Of a stretch of DNA of 64,000 nucleotides, positions 48,764 through 57,442 are shown in pieces (positions within the stretch are counted from its first letter, which is position 1; each line of letters begins with the position of its first letter). The position numbers and the translations under genes are program-made. Origin of the DNA: Jannaschia rubra (lineage in GTDB: Bacteria > Pseudomonadota > Alphaproteobacteria > Rhodobacterales > Rhodobacteraceae); assembly GCF_001403735.1 (NCBI RefSeq), contig NZ_CXPG01000014.1, positions 196,001-260,000 of the forward strand, written 5' to 3'. The notes under the pieces are model-generated. The model had not been told where the DNA came from and searched no databases. It saw only the letters and a program-made list of their open reading frames with translations.

Positions 48764-50071
48764 TCAGCGGTTCAGCATCAGGTCGGGCAGGAAGGTCACG
48801 ATCTGCGGAAAGGCCACGATCAGCACGATGGAGAACAAAAGCAGGCAGAGGAACGGAAAGGTCGCCAGCGCGATCTCGCCCACGCCGCGGCCGGTCATGG
48901 ATTTCAGCACGATCAGGTTGAACCCCACGGGCGGCGTGATCTGGGCACATTCGATGACGATGACGGCGTAGATGCCGAACCAGATCGGGTCGATGCCCGC
49001 GGCCTGGATCATCGGCAGGACGACGGAACTCGACAGCACCAGGATCGAGATGCCTTCGAGAAAGCACCCGAGGATCAGGAAGAACACCGTCAGGACGAGG
49101 ATGAGGCCGGTGGCCGAGAGGCCCATCCCGGCGACCCAGGCGGCCGCCACGCGGGGGATGTCGGCGAAGCCCACCGCGACGGACAGCACCGCCGCGCAGG
49201 CGATGATGAACGCGATCATGCAGGAGATGCGGGTGGCGGACATCAGGCTTTCGCGGAACATCGCCCATGTCATCGTGCCGTTCAGCATGGCCAGAAGGAA
49301 GGCGCCCAGGATGCCGATGGAAGCTGCTTCGGTCGGGGTGGCCAGGCCCGCGTAGATCGACCCGATGATGGCCACGATCAGCCCCACCACTGGCAGCAGG
49401 TCGCGCGACGCACGCAGCCGGTCGCCCCAACCGGCCCGCGGCGGCAGGTCGCCCCGCCGGTCGGGATTCAGCCGCGACCAGAGCGCGATGTAGCCCGAGA
49501 AAAGCACGATCAGCATCAGCCCCGGCACGATGCCCGCGATGAACAGGCGCGCGACCGACTGCTGCGCGACGACGCCGTAGACGATCATGATGATCGACGG
49601 CGGGATCAGCAGACCGAAGGTCCCCGCCCCCGCCAGCGACCCCACGATCATGCGCGCGTCGTAGTTGCGCGCGGTCAGTTCAGGGATGCTCATGCGGCCC
49701 ACGGTGGCGCAGGTGACGGCCGACGAGCCCGAGACCGCCGCCATGACGCCGCAGCCCACGACGTTGACATGCATCAGCCCGCCGGGCAGGCCCGCGACCC
49801 AGGGCGAAAGACCCCGGAACAGGCTGGACGACAGGCCCGAGCGCATCAGGATCTCGCCCATCCAGACGAACAGCGGCAGCGCCGTCAGCGCCCAGTTCCA
49901 GGAGGCGTCCCAGATCGTCGCCGACACGATGGAGCCGGGGTCGAGCGGCACGAAGAAGGCGAAGACCGCGATGCCCGCCGTCAGAAGCGACAGCGCGATC
50001 CAGACGCCCGACCCCAGCAGCACCAGAAGAAGGACGATCAGGACCAGCGAGGCGAGGGTGACGGTCTCCAC
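48764..50071 (-). CDS. TRAP transporter large permease (DctM type), system 1
   Basis: A 435-residue membrane protein with about 12 predicted helices, the ion-coupled transport subunit of a TRAP importer. Typical segments: GGLMHVNVVGCGVMAAVSGSSAVTCATVGRM, GTFGLLIPPSIIMIVYGVV and a C-terminal QITPPVGFNLIVLKSMTG. GTG start at 50071, 3 nt after the small permease stop. Last gene of the minus-strand unit lacI-dctP-dctQ-dctM. Confidence 0.93.
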   Translation of the reverse strand: METVTLASLVLIVLLLVLLGSGVWIALSLLTAGIAVFAFFVPLDPGSIVSATIWDASWNWALTALPLFVWMGEILMRSGLSSSLFRGLSPWVAGLPGGLMHVNVVGCGVMAAVSGSSAVTCATVGRMSIPELTARNYDARMIVGSLAGAGTFGLLIPPSIIMIVYGVVAQQSVARLFIAGIVPGLMLIVLFSGYIALWSRLNPDRRGDLPPRAGWGDRLRASRDLLPVVGLIVAIIGSIYAGLATPTEAASIGILGAFLLAMLNGTMTWAMFRESLMSATRISCMIAFIIACAAVLSVAVGFADIPRVAAAWVAGMGLSATGLILVLTVFFLILGCFLEGISILVLSSSVVLPMIQAAGIDPIWFGIYAVIVIECAQITPPVGFNLIVLKSMTGRGVGEIALATFPFLCLLLFSIVLIVAFPQIVTFLPDLMLNR

Positions 50072-50074
50072 CGC

Positions 50075-50596
50075 TCAGTCCACCGTGCCGTCGATGTTGG
50101 TGGCATAGCCCGGTGCCTGGCCCCGGATCACCAGCGTCGCTTGCTCCGCGATGGCCACCGTCAGGACCACCAGGCCGAAGGCCACGCCCGATTGCGGGAT
50201 CCAGAGCGGCATCGCCACCATGCCGGGGCTGAGGTCGCCGAAGTCATGGCTTTGCAGCGTGAACAGCACCATCTGCCAGGCGGCATAGCCGGTCACGCCC
50301 GCGGCCAGGGCGCAGCACCAGATCTCCACCGCGCGGCGCAGATGCGGCGGGGCGAACTGCGAGACGAGCGAGATGCGGACGTGGCCGCCGTTGACGAAGG
50401 TGTGCGCCAGCGCGAGGAAGGTCGAGGCCGCGAGGCAGAAGCCCGCGATCTCGGTCGTCTCGATGGCCATGCCGATCTGCCGCGCCACGATCTGCCACAG
50501 CGTCACGACCGCGATGGCGGCAAGGAAAGCCGCCGCCGCATAGCCGCAAAGGGTATAGAGCGCGTGCAGCCCGCGCCGAAGCATCCCCTGCCCCAT
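50075..50596 (-). CDS. TRAP transporter small permease (DctQ type), system 1
   Basis: A 173-residue, four-helix membrane protein of the DctQ family: WQIVARQIGMAIETTEIAGFCLAASTFLALAHTF and GGHVRISLV. It links the binding protein to the large permease. The ATG overlaps the binding protein's stop by one base (TGATG), so translation is coupled. An alternative ATG lies four codons in. Confidence 0.9.
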   Translation of the reverse strand: MGQGMLRRGLHALYTLCGYAAAAFLAAIAVVTLWQIVARQIGMAIETTEIAGFCLAASTFLALAHTFVNGGHVRISLVSQFAPPHLRRAVEIWCCALAAGVTGYAAWQMVLFTLQSHDFGDLSPGMVAMPLWIPQSGVAFGLVVLTVAIAEQATLVIRGQAPGYATNIDGTVD

Positions 50597-51576
50597 CAAC
50601 CGCCGGAGGCCAGATAGGCGTCGAGGACGGCACGTTCCTCCTCCGATGCCTCGGCGCGCCATTCCTCGATCATCTGCGTGCCGATTTCGGCCAGCGCCGC
50701 CTGCAACGCTTCGGGCGCGTCCGAGACGTTCATGCCCTCGGCGCGCAGACGCTCGGTGCTTTCCTCGCCCGCGGCCTTGGACATTTCCCAGGCGCGCTCG
50801 GTCATCCGCTCGCCCGCCGCCACGATCTCGGCCTGCAGGTCCTCGGGCAGGGCCTCCAGCGCACGGGTGTTCACGATGATGCCGTTCTTGTTGTGCATCG
50901 ACCCGGTGTAGGTGAAGTCCGAGACGTAGTCCCACGCCTGGATGTCGTTGCCGGTCTGGGCGGAGGTGAACAGCGCCTCGATCAGACCGGTGGAGAAGGC
51001 CTGCGGCACCTCGGCGAAGGGCAGGATCGTCGCCTGGAACCCCAGAAGGTCGCCCATCCGCTGCGTCGCCTCGGAATAGATGCGGAGTTTCACGCCGTCG
51101 AACTGATCGACGCTCTCGACCGGGAAATCGGTGTAGAACCCCTGTCCGGGCCAGGGCTGATAGGCGATCACCTTCATCCCGTCCTCGCCGAAGACGCGGT
51201 CGAACCAGGGCTTCTGCGCCTCCATCAGGCGGATCGCGGCGTCGTAGTCGCTGGCGACGTTGGGCAGGGAATCGAGCGTGAACATCGGGCTTTCGTTGCC
51301 GTAGACGCCGAAGCGGATCTCTCCCATCTGGATCTGACCGGCCTGCACCGCACGCCGGATCGCGTCGAGCTTGATGAGGTCGCCGTTGGAGCGCAGGTCG
51401 ATCCTGAGTTCTCCGTCGGACGCCTCCTCGACCTCGTCTATGAACAGGCGGATGTTCTCGGTGAAGAAACTGTCCTCGGGATAGCCCGAGGCCATGATCC
51501 ACGTCGTCTCGGCCACTGCCGTCAGCGGCAGAAGGGCCAGGCCGAGGCCGGCCGCGATTGTCCTGAATGTCGTCAT
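50596..51576 (-). CDS. TRAP transporter substrate-binding protein (DctP type), system 1
   Basis: A 326-residue periplasmic protein with a Sec signal peptide (cleavage near AVAE, residue 22). DctP-family features: AVQAGQIQMGEIRFGVYG, GVKLRIYSEATQRMGDLLGFQATILPFAEVPQAFSTGLIEALFTS (the conserved Arg contacts carboxylates in many members) and the IIVNTRALEALPEDLQ segment. Ligand unknown. Because it follows lacI and faces the sulfonate operon, it may import a related organic acid. Confidence 0.92.
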   Translation of the reverse strand: MTTFRTIAAGLGLALLPLTAVAETTWIMASGYPEDSFFTENIRLFIDEVEEASDGELRIDLRSNGDLIKLDAIRRAVQAGQIQMGEIRFGVYGNESPMFTLDSLPNVASDYDAAIRLMEAQKPWFDRVFGEDGMKVIAYQPWPGQGFYTDFPVESVDQFDGVKLRIYSEATQRMGDLLGFQATILPFAEVPQAFSTGLIEALFTSAQTGNDIQAWDYVSDFTYTGSMHNKNGIIVNTRALEALPEDLQAEIVAAGERMTERAWEMSKAAGEESTERLRAEGMNVSDAPEALQAALAEIGTQMIEEWRAEASEEERAVLDAYLASGG

Positions 51577-51631
51577 GTCTGTCCTCCCCAGGTGTCGACG
51601 CGGCCAGTCTGCGGCGATTTTGCCCGTCAGT

Positions 51632-52717
51632 CTAGCGCCGCGACGCTCCGGGCCACCACATGCGGGGGCCGCCGCGGCGGGCGCGGGGGGGCGCGAGCGA
51701 CGCGCGCATCCGCAGGTCGGCGGGCAGTTTCACGGCCTCTGCCGGGGCGCCGTCGCGCACCATCCGCGCCAGCACCCGCGCCGCTTCCGCCCCCATCTTG
51801 CGATGGGGGACATGCACGGTGGTCAGCTCAGGCACGGCGACCTGCGCCAGTTCGATGTCATCGAAGCCGGTGATCGACAGGTCGCCCGGAACGTCCAGCC
51901 CCATCAGCCGCGCCTGCCGCAGCGCGCCCACCGCCAGCACGTCGTTGCCGCAGAGGACGACCGTCGGCGCCCGGTCGCGCGCCATGAGTTGCGCCAGCGC
52001 CCGGCCGCCGTTGTCGATGCCGTAGGGCGTGACGATCACGGTAAGGTCCGCGGCGTCGAGCCCGGCGGCGGCCATCGCCTTACGCACTCCCGCGACGCGC
52101 TCGGCCGCCCTGTCGTTGCCGACGGTATCGGCGGAAATCATCGCCAGCCGCGAATGCCCCATCTCGATCGCCCGATCCGCCAGCGTCCGCATGGCAGCGC
52201 GGTTGTCGAAGCCGACCGATGGGTGCGCGGCATTGGCATCGAAGGCCCAGGTCACGAGGGCGGGGATGCCCCGTGCATCGAGGAAATCGCGGATGCGACG
52301 GTCGCGTTCATGCCCGATGAGCAGAAGCCCGTCGGCACCGCGGGCGACGAGGGTGCGGATCTGCTCCTCCTCCTCCGCGGCGCTGTAGGCGGAGGAGGCG
52401 ACGAGGAGGGTGAAACCTTCTGCCCGGAGCCCGTCCTGGAACGCTTGCAGGCCCCGGGCGAAGATCGCGTTCTCCATCGTGGGGATGATCGCGCCGATGG
52501 TGTTGGTCCGACGCGCCGCCATCGCGCGCGCCCCGAAGTTTGGCGAATAGCCCAGGTCCGCGACCGCCTGCATCACCCGGTCGCGGGTGGCGGCGGCGAC
52601 GCGGTCGGGGAAGTTCAGCGCGCGCGACACGGTGGCGGTCGAGACGCCGGCGCGGGCCGCCACGTCCTGAAGGGTGGGCGTCGTCAGGCGGGGAGCATCG
52701 GTCGGGGCGCGATCCAT
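51632..52717 (-). CDS. LacI family transcriptional regulator
   Basis: A 361-residue LacI/GalR protein. The helix-turn-helix and hinge are at residues 14-70 (TLQDVAARAGVSTATVSRALN, GYSPNFGARAMA). A periplasmic-binding-protein-like ligand domain follows (IGAIIPTMENAIFARGLQAFQDGL, SITGFDDIELAQVAVPELTTVHVP). It is the first gene of the minus-strand TRAP unit, 55 nt before dctP, and diverges from the sulfonate operon. A compound LacI-type operator lies 34 nt upstream of its start, so it probably represses both units and itself. Confidence 0.93.
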   Translation of the reverse strand: MDRAPTDAPRLTTPTLQDVAARAGVSTATVSRALNFPDRVAAATRDRVMQAVADLGYSPNFGARAMAARRTNTIGAIIPTMENAIFARGLQAFQDGLRAEGFTLLVASSAYSAAEEEEQIRTLVARGADGLLLIGHERDRRIRDFLDARGIPALVTWAFDANAAHPSVGFDNRAAMRTLADRAIEMGHSRLAMISADTVGNDRAAERVAGVRKAMAAAGLDAADLTVIVTPYGIDNGGRALAQLMARDRAPTVVLCGNDVLAVGALRQARLMGLDVPGDLSITGFDDIELAQVAVPELTTVHVPHRKMGAEAARVLARMVRDGAPAEAVKLPADLRMRASLAPPRARRGGPRMWWPGASRR

Positions 52718-52750
52718 GGCGGAGCCTGAACTTCGTTTCGGGTCGCCCCA

Positions 52751-52787
52751 TGTAAGGGCTTGCACGAATCCGGTGCAAGCGCTTACA
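52751..52787. promoter_or_regulatory. Paired LacI-type operator
   Basis: TGTAAGGGCTTGCAC (52751-52765), a 7-nt spacer and GTGCAAGCGCTTACA (52773-52787). The two 15-mers are inverted copies with one mismatch. Each is also a near-palindrome around a central CG or GG, the usual LacI-family operator shape. It lies between lacI and the divergent TRAP/hpsN operon. Confidence 0.82.
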
Positions 52788-52830
52788 TCGCCCCATCGGA
52801 ATCGTTTCGTGACGGGAGGAGACACGCCGG

Positions 52831-53043
52831 GTGCCTTTGCTGATCGCCGTTTTCCTGTTTTCGGTCTTCGTGCTGAACGTCGTGTTGGGGTCAACCTCCG
52901 GCCGGGCGTTCCTGGGGAACGTCGGGGAAATGCTGATGCTGCTGGGGGCGTCGGTCGCGTTCGTCGTGGCGATTCTGCGAAGGGAGGCTGCCGCAGACCG
53001 CGCCGCCCGCCAACGTCCGCAGGGAGGGCAGGACAATGGATGA
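52831..53043 (+). CDS. Small two-TM protein at the head of the TRAP/hpsN operon
   Basis: A 70-residue protein with GTG start. Two hydrophobic segments (about 2-20 and 33-48) are joined by a short loop; the tail is Arg/Gln-rich and cytoplasmic. I do not recognise the family. GGAGG lies about 11 nt before the GTG, and the 3' end overlaps the binding-protein start by 8 nt, which supports a real, coupled gene. It may be an accessory TRAP subunit. Confidence 0.6.
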   Translation: MPLLIAVFLFSVFVLNVVLGSTSGRAFLGNVGEMLMLLGASVAFVVAILRREAAADRAARQRPQGGQDNG

Positions 53044-54184
53044 TCAAAAGGACACCCCGACATCGGCCGCGCGCCGCAATTTCCTGAAACTGGCCGGCAG
53101 CGGCAGCGTCACCGCCGCCATGGTCGCGGGCGCCGCCGGAACGCTCTGGTCCACGGAAGCCGCCGCGCAATCCGCCAACGAGGAGCGCGAGCGCGAGGCC
53201 GCGGCCGAACACGTGATGACGCTGGCCACGGAATATCAGCCGAACGCCGATCGCGGCTATCCGCTGATGCAGCTCGACCTGAAGGAGAACATCCAGAACA
53301 CCACCGCCGGGCGCGTATACGTGCGTCTGGCGCCCGGCGGGCAGCTGGGCGTCGGCGGGGAGCTGGTGCAGAAGGTCCAGTCGGGCACGATCCAGGCGGC
53401 GCAGCACTCGCTGTCGAACTTCGCGCCCTTCGCGCCGGCCATCGACCTCATCAACCTGCCGTATTTCTGCGGCTCGAACCAGCGGTTCACCAACCTCGTG
53501 GCTTCCCAGGCCTGGAAGGACGAGGTGCATCCCAGGGTCGAGGCGTCGGGGTTCAAGCCGCTCCTCTACATCGTGATCGACCCGCGTGTCGTCGCCGTCC
53601 GCAAGGGCGGACGGGGGCCCGTGATCGCGCCGTCGGACCTGTCGGGCGTCAAGTTCCGGGTGCCCGGCTCGCAGATGCTGCAGCAATACTACAGCATGGT
53701 CGGCGCGAACCCCACGCCGGTCGCCTGGGGCGAGACCCCCTCGGCCATCCAGCAGGGGGTGGCCGACGCGCTCGACCCCGCGGTGGGGGCGCTGTTCGTT
53801 TTCGGGTTCAAGGACATGCTGTCGCATGTGACCTTCACCCAGGCCGTGCCCGACAGCCAGATGTATTCGTGCAACCTCGAATGGTTCGAGAGCCTGCCCG
53901 ACGACATCCGCGAGGGGATCGAGTTCGCGGCCGAGATCACCACGCAGCAGAACCGCGCCAAGGTTCCCGCCGCCCGTGCCTATGCCCAGTCGCAGATGGA
54001 ACAGGCGGGTGTGGAGTTCCACACCCTGACCGGGGAGCAGATCGCCGTCTGGCAGGAGGCCGGCGGCTATCAGCGCCCGGAATGGGACCCGTTCAAGGCC
54101 GACCTGGCCGGGTCGATGGAGGCCTTCGCCCGGCTGGAGGAGGCTGCGGGCACACAGGGGCCGCTGATCGTCCACGACGCCTGA
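53036..54184 (+). CDS. TRAP transporter substrate-binding protein (DctP type), system 2
   Basis: A 382-residue binding protein exported by Tat: ARRNFLKLAGSGSVTAAMVAG at residues 12-32, cleavage near AAAQ. The mature domain has the TRAP segments GGQLGVGGELVQKVQSGTIQAAQHSLS, SGVKFRVPGSQMLQQYYSMVGANPTPVAWGETPSAIQQGVADALDP and YSCNLEWFESLPDDIREG. Position in front of hpsN makes 2,3-dihydroxypropane-1-sulfonate (DHPS) the likely ligand, as for the HpsKLM transporters of roseobacters (inference). A strong hairpin follows the stop. Confidence 0.92.
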   Translation: MDDQKDTPTSAARRNFLKLAGSGSVTAAMVAGAAGTLWSTEAAAQSANEEREREAAAEHVMTLATEYQPNADRGYPLMQLDLKENIQNTTAGRVYVRLAPGGQLGVGGELVQKVQSGTIQAAQHSLSNFAPFAPAIDLINLPYFCGSNQRFTNLVASQAWKDEVHPRVEASGFKPLLYIVIDPRVVAVRKGGRGPVIAPSDLSGVKFRVPGSQMLQQYYSMVGANPTPVAWGETPSAIQQGVADALDPAVGALFVFGFKDMLSHVTFTQAVPDSQMYSCNLEWFESLPDDIREGIEFAAEITTQQNRAKVPAARAYAQSQMEQAGVEFHTLTGEQIAVWQEAGGYQRPEWDPFKADLAGSMEAFARLEEAAGTQGPLIVHDA

Positions 54185-54194
54185 CGGGGCACGA

Positions 54195-54221
54195 CCGGCC
54201 CGGGCACGACGTCCGGGCCGG
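54195..54221 (+). terminator. Intercistronic hairpin after the TRAP binding-protein gene
   Basis: An 11-bp stem (54195-54205 with 54211-54221, one G-T pair) with a 5-nt loop, 10 nt after the stop and 23 nt before the small permease start. No T-run follows. Probably an mRNA-stabilising or partly terminating structure that raises binding-protein levels over the permeases. Confidence 0.5.
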
Positions 54222-54244
54222 AGCGACACCTGGAGGGGGCGGCC

Positions 54245-54751
54245 ATGCTGCGCGGAATCGACGAAAATCTGGAGAGATGGGCCCTGCTGGTGTTCTACAC
54301 CATGCTGGTCGGCACCATGGCGATCGAGGTCGTGCGCCGCGAGGTCTTCGCCTATTCCTCGATCTGGGGCGAGGAGGTGGTGCGCTATTCCTTCATCTAC
54401 CTCGCCTGGATCGGGGCCGCCGCCGCCGTCAAGGAACGCGCGCACATCCGCATCGACGTGGCGTTCCATTACCTGCCGCCGCGGGGCAAGGCGCTGCTCT
54501 ACATCTTCGGCGATCTGGTGATGTTCGGCGTGGCGATCCTGGCACTCTGGTGGTCGTTCGACACGGTCGAGGTAAGCTGGCGCTTCGGATCGGTGACGGA
54601 GGGCCTGCGGGTGTCCAAGGTCTGGGCGCTCGCCGCCGTGCCCATCGGTTTCGCGCTGGTCGTCCTGCGCCTCATCCAGTCGTTCCTTCGGGACGTCCGC
54701 GACCTGCGACAGGGCCGCGACGTGTTCGAGGGCAACGTGCTCTACGACTGA
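54245..54751 (+). CDS. TRAP transporter small permease (DctQ type), system 2
   Basis: A 168-residue, four-helix protein: LVFYTMLVGTMAIEVVRREVFAYSSIWGEEVVRYSFIYLAWIGAAAAVKERAHIRIDV is a classic DctQ stretch, including the WxEE and H-I-R-I-D motifs. It joins the large permease in the membrane. GGAGGG precedes the ATG; the next gene starts 9 nt downstream. Confidence 0.92.
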   Translation: MLRGIDENLERWALLVFYTMLVGTMAIEVVRREVFAYSSIWGEEVVRYSFIYLAWIGAAAAVKERAHIRIDVAFHYLPPRGKALLYIFGDLVMFGVAILALWWSFDTVEVSWRFGSVTEGLRVSKVWALAAVPIGFALVVLRLIQSFLRDVRDLRQGRDVFEGNVLYD

Positions 54752-54760
54752 GGGGGCGGG

Positions 54761-56092
54761 ATGCTCTGGCAAACCCTCGAGACCGCGACGGTCGAACTGG
54801 GATGGTCGTTCTACGGCCCGGTGCTGATCTTCGTGATCCTCTGTGCGCTCGGCGTGCCGGTCTGGGCCGCCATCGGCGCCTGCGCGGCGGCGCTGATCTG
54901 GTGGTCGGGGGCGGTGCCCATGTCGCTTCTGGGGGAGTCGCTCTTTTCCGGCATCGACGCCTTCGCGCTGACGGCGGTGCCGCTGTTCATCCTGACGGGC
55001 GACGTGCTGGTGCGGACGGGCCTGTCGCGCAAGTTCCTCGACGTGGCCGAGGCGCTGACCTGCTGGGGGCGGGGCGGCTTCGGCTCGGCGACGGTGCTGG
55101 TCTGCGGCATCTTCTCCGCGATCTCGGGGTCGGACGCGGCAGGGGCTGCGGCGGTCGGGCGCATGACCATCGCGCGGCTGGTGGAATCGGGCTATCCGCG
55201 CCCCTATGCCTGCGCGCTGGTGGCGGCGGGGGCCTGCACCGGCATCCTGATCCCGCCCTCCATCGCCTATATCATCATCGGGCTGGTGCTGGGCGTCTCG
55301 GCCTCGACGCTGTTTCTCGCCGCGCTGATTCCGGGCATCCTGATCCTCGTGTCGATCCTGGTGACGAACACCGTCGTCAACCTGCGCCATGGATACGAGG
55401 GCGGCGGCAACCTGTCGATGCGCGCATGGCTGACGCAACTGGGTCGCGCCCTGGCGAGCGGGTGGTACGCATTCCTGGTGCCGGGCATCATCTTCTACGG
55501 CATCTTCTCCGGCCGTCTCACGCCGACCGAGGCAGGGGCCACGGCTGTGGTCGTCACAATCGGCCTGGGCTTCATCCTCGGCACGCTGCGCCTGTCGGAC
55601 TTTCCGTCGATGCTGGTGAGTTCGGCCAAGGTGAACGGGGTCATCCTGCCGATCATCGCCTTTTCCCTGCCGCTGGCGCAGGCGCTTGCCATCATGGGGG
55701 TGCCGCAGGGGTTCGTGGGCGCGGTCACGTCGCTGACCGAAAACCCGGCGCTGCTGATCCTGCTGATGATCGGCATCCTGATCGCGGCGGGCTGCGTGAT
55801 GGAGACGACGCCCAACATCGTCATCCTGGCGCCGCTGCTCAAGCCGCTGGCCGACAACATCGGGATGAACGACCTTCAGTTTTGCGTGATGATGATCACC
55901 GCCCTGGGCGTCGGGTTCATCACGCCGCCCCTGGGGCTCAACCTCTTCGTGGTCTCGGGAATCACCGGCGAGTCGATCCTGCGGATCGCGGGACGGGCCG
56001 TGCCCTTCGTCTTCTTCATGCTGCTCGTCGTGCTGCTGATCGCCTATGTGCCCGCCGTCTCGACCATGCTGCTTCCCGCCGTTCACAGATAG
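54761..56092 (+). CDS. TRAP transporter large permease (DctM type), system 2
   Basis: A 443-residue permease with about 12 helices. DctM motifs: VPLFILTGDVLVRTGLSRKFL, ISGSDAAGAAAVGRMTI, ACTGILIPPSIAYIIIGLVLG and GVGFITPPLGLNLFVVSGITGESI. It uses the sodium or proton gradient to import the ligand handed over by the binding protein. Followed by hpsN after 9 nt, in one operon. Confidence 0.94.
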   Translation: MLWQTLETATVELGWSFYGPVLIFVILCALGVPVWAAIGACAAALIWWSGAVPMSLLGESLFSGIDAFALTAVPLFILTGDVLVRTGLSRKFLDVAEALTCWGRGGFGSATVLVCGIFSAISGSDAAGAAAVGRMTIARLVESGYPRPYACALVAAGACTGILIPPSIAYIIIGLVLGVSASTLFLAALIPGILILVSILVTNTVVNLRHGYEGGGNLSMRAWLTQLGRALASGWYAFLVPGIIFYGIFSGRLTPTEAGATAVVVTIGLGFILGTLRLSDFPSMLVSSAKVNGVILPIIAFSLPLAQALAIMGVPQGFVGAVTSLTENPALLILLMIGILIAAGCVMETTPNIVILAPLLKPLADNIGMNDLQFCVMMITALGVGFITPPLGLNLFVVSGITGESILRIAGRAVPFVFFMLLVVLLIAYVPAVSTMLLPAVHR

Positions 56093-56101
56093 GACCCCGC
56101 C

Positions 56102-57409
56102 ATGGCACGCGAATACCTCAAGAAGGCGTCCCTTCATTCCACCTCCGACGCTACGGACGTGACCGCGACGGTGCAGGAGATCCTGTCGCGGATCGAGGCG
56201 GGGGGCGATGCCGCAGCACTCGACTACGCCGCACGCTTCGACCGCTACGACGGGCCTGTCGTCCTGTCGGCGGAGGATATCGCCGCGGCCTCCGCGCAGG
56301 TGCCCGACCGGTTGAAGGCGGACATCGCCTTCGCCCACGACAACGTCCGCCGCTTCGCCGAGGCGCAGAAGGACACGATCCGCGACACGGAGATCGAGAT
56401 CCTGCCGGGGTTCGTCGCGGGGCAGAAGGCGATCCCTGTGGATGCGGCGGGGTGCTATGTTCCGGGCGGACGCTACAGCCATGTCGCCAGCGCCATCATG
56501 ACGGTGACGACCGCGCGGGTGGCGGGGTGCCGGCACGTCATGGCCTGTTCGCCCCCCCGCCCCGGCGTCGGCGTGGCCCCGGCCATCGTCCATGCGGCGC
56601 ACGTCTGCGGGGCCGACACCATCCTGGCCATCGGCGGGGTGCAGGGGGTGGCGGCGATGACCTTCGGACTGTTCGGCCAGCCGCGCGCCAACATTCTCGT
56701 CGGCCCCGGAAACCAGTTCGTCGCCGAGGCCAAGCGCATCCTGTTCGGGCGCGTGGGCATCGACATGATCGCGGGGCCGACCGACAGCCTGATCCTGGCC
56801 GATGCGACCGCGGACCCCGCCATCGTGGCCGCCGACCTCGTGGGGCAGGCGGAGCATGGCTACAACTCGCCCGTCTGGCTCGTGACCGACGACCGCGCGC
56901 TGGCGGAGCGGGTGATGGAGCTTGTCCCCGGCCTGATCGACGCGCTGCCGCAGGTGAACCGCGACAGCGCCGCCGCCGCCTGGCGCGACTATGCCGAGGT
57001 GATCCTCTGTTCCGACCGCAAGGAGATGGCCGCGACCTCCGACGACTACGCGCCCGAACATCTGACGGTACAGGCGGCCGATCTGGACTGGTGGCTGGAG
57101 CGGCTGACCTGCTACGGCTCGCTGTTTCTCGGCGAGGAGACGACGGTGGCCTTCGGCGACAAGGCGTCGGGGACGAACCACGTCCTGCCCACGTCGGGAG
57201 CCGCGTCCTACACGGGGGGCCTCTCGGTGCACAAGTTCATGAAGACGGTCACATGGCAGCGCGCCACCCGCGACGGCGCCCGCCCCGTGGCGGAAGCCAC
57301 GGCACGCATTTCCCGGCTGGAGGGAATGGAGGGGCACGCCCGCACCGCCGACGTGCGACTGGCCAAGTATTTCCCCGACCGGACGTTCGACCTGTCGGCC
57401 GATGGCTGA
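56102..57409 (+). CDS. hpsN: Sulfopropanediol 3-dehydrogenase HpsN
   Basis: A 435-residue histidinol-dehydrogenase-fold enzyme that oxidises DHPS twice with NAD+ to sulfolactate. Metal and catalytic residues match the family: Q249 and H252 in VGQAEHG, E319-H320 in YAPEHL, and DKASGTNHVLPT with D353 and H360. The N-terminal YLKKA and the GCYVPGGRYSHVASAIMTVTTARVAG core follow HpsN rather than HisD. Placement between a TRAP importer and comDE, away from any his gene, supports sulfonate catabolism. Confidence 0.9.
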   Translation: MAREYLKKASLHSTSDATDVTATVQEILSRIEAGGDAAALDYAARFDRYDGPVVLSAEDIAAASAQVPDRLKADIAFAHDNVRRFAEAQKDTIRDTEIEILPGFVAGQKAIPVDAAGCYVPGGRYSHVASAIMTVTTARVAGCRHVMACSPPRPGVGVAPAIVHAAHVCGADTILAIGGVQGVAAMTFGLFGQPRANILVGPGNQFVAEAKRILFGRVGIDMIAGPTDSLILADATADPAIVAADLVGQAEHGYNSPVWLVTDDRALAERVMELVPGLIDALPQVNRDSAAAAWRDYAEVILCSDRKEMAATSDDYAPEHLTVQAADLDWWLERLTCYGSLFLGEETTVAFGDKASGTNHVLPTSGAASYTGGLSVHKFMKTVTWQRATRDGARPVAEATARISRLEGMEGHARTADVRLAKYFPDRTFDLSADG

Positions 57410-57442
57410 CGTCGCCCTGCCCAACCGAAAGGTCGCCCCGTC

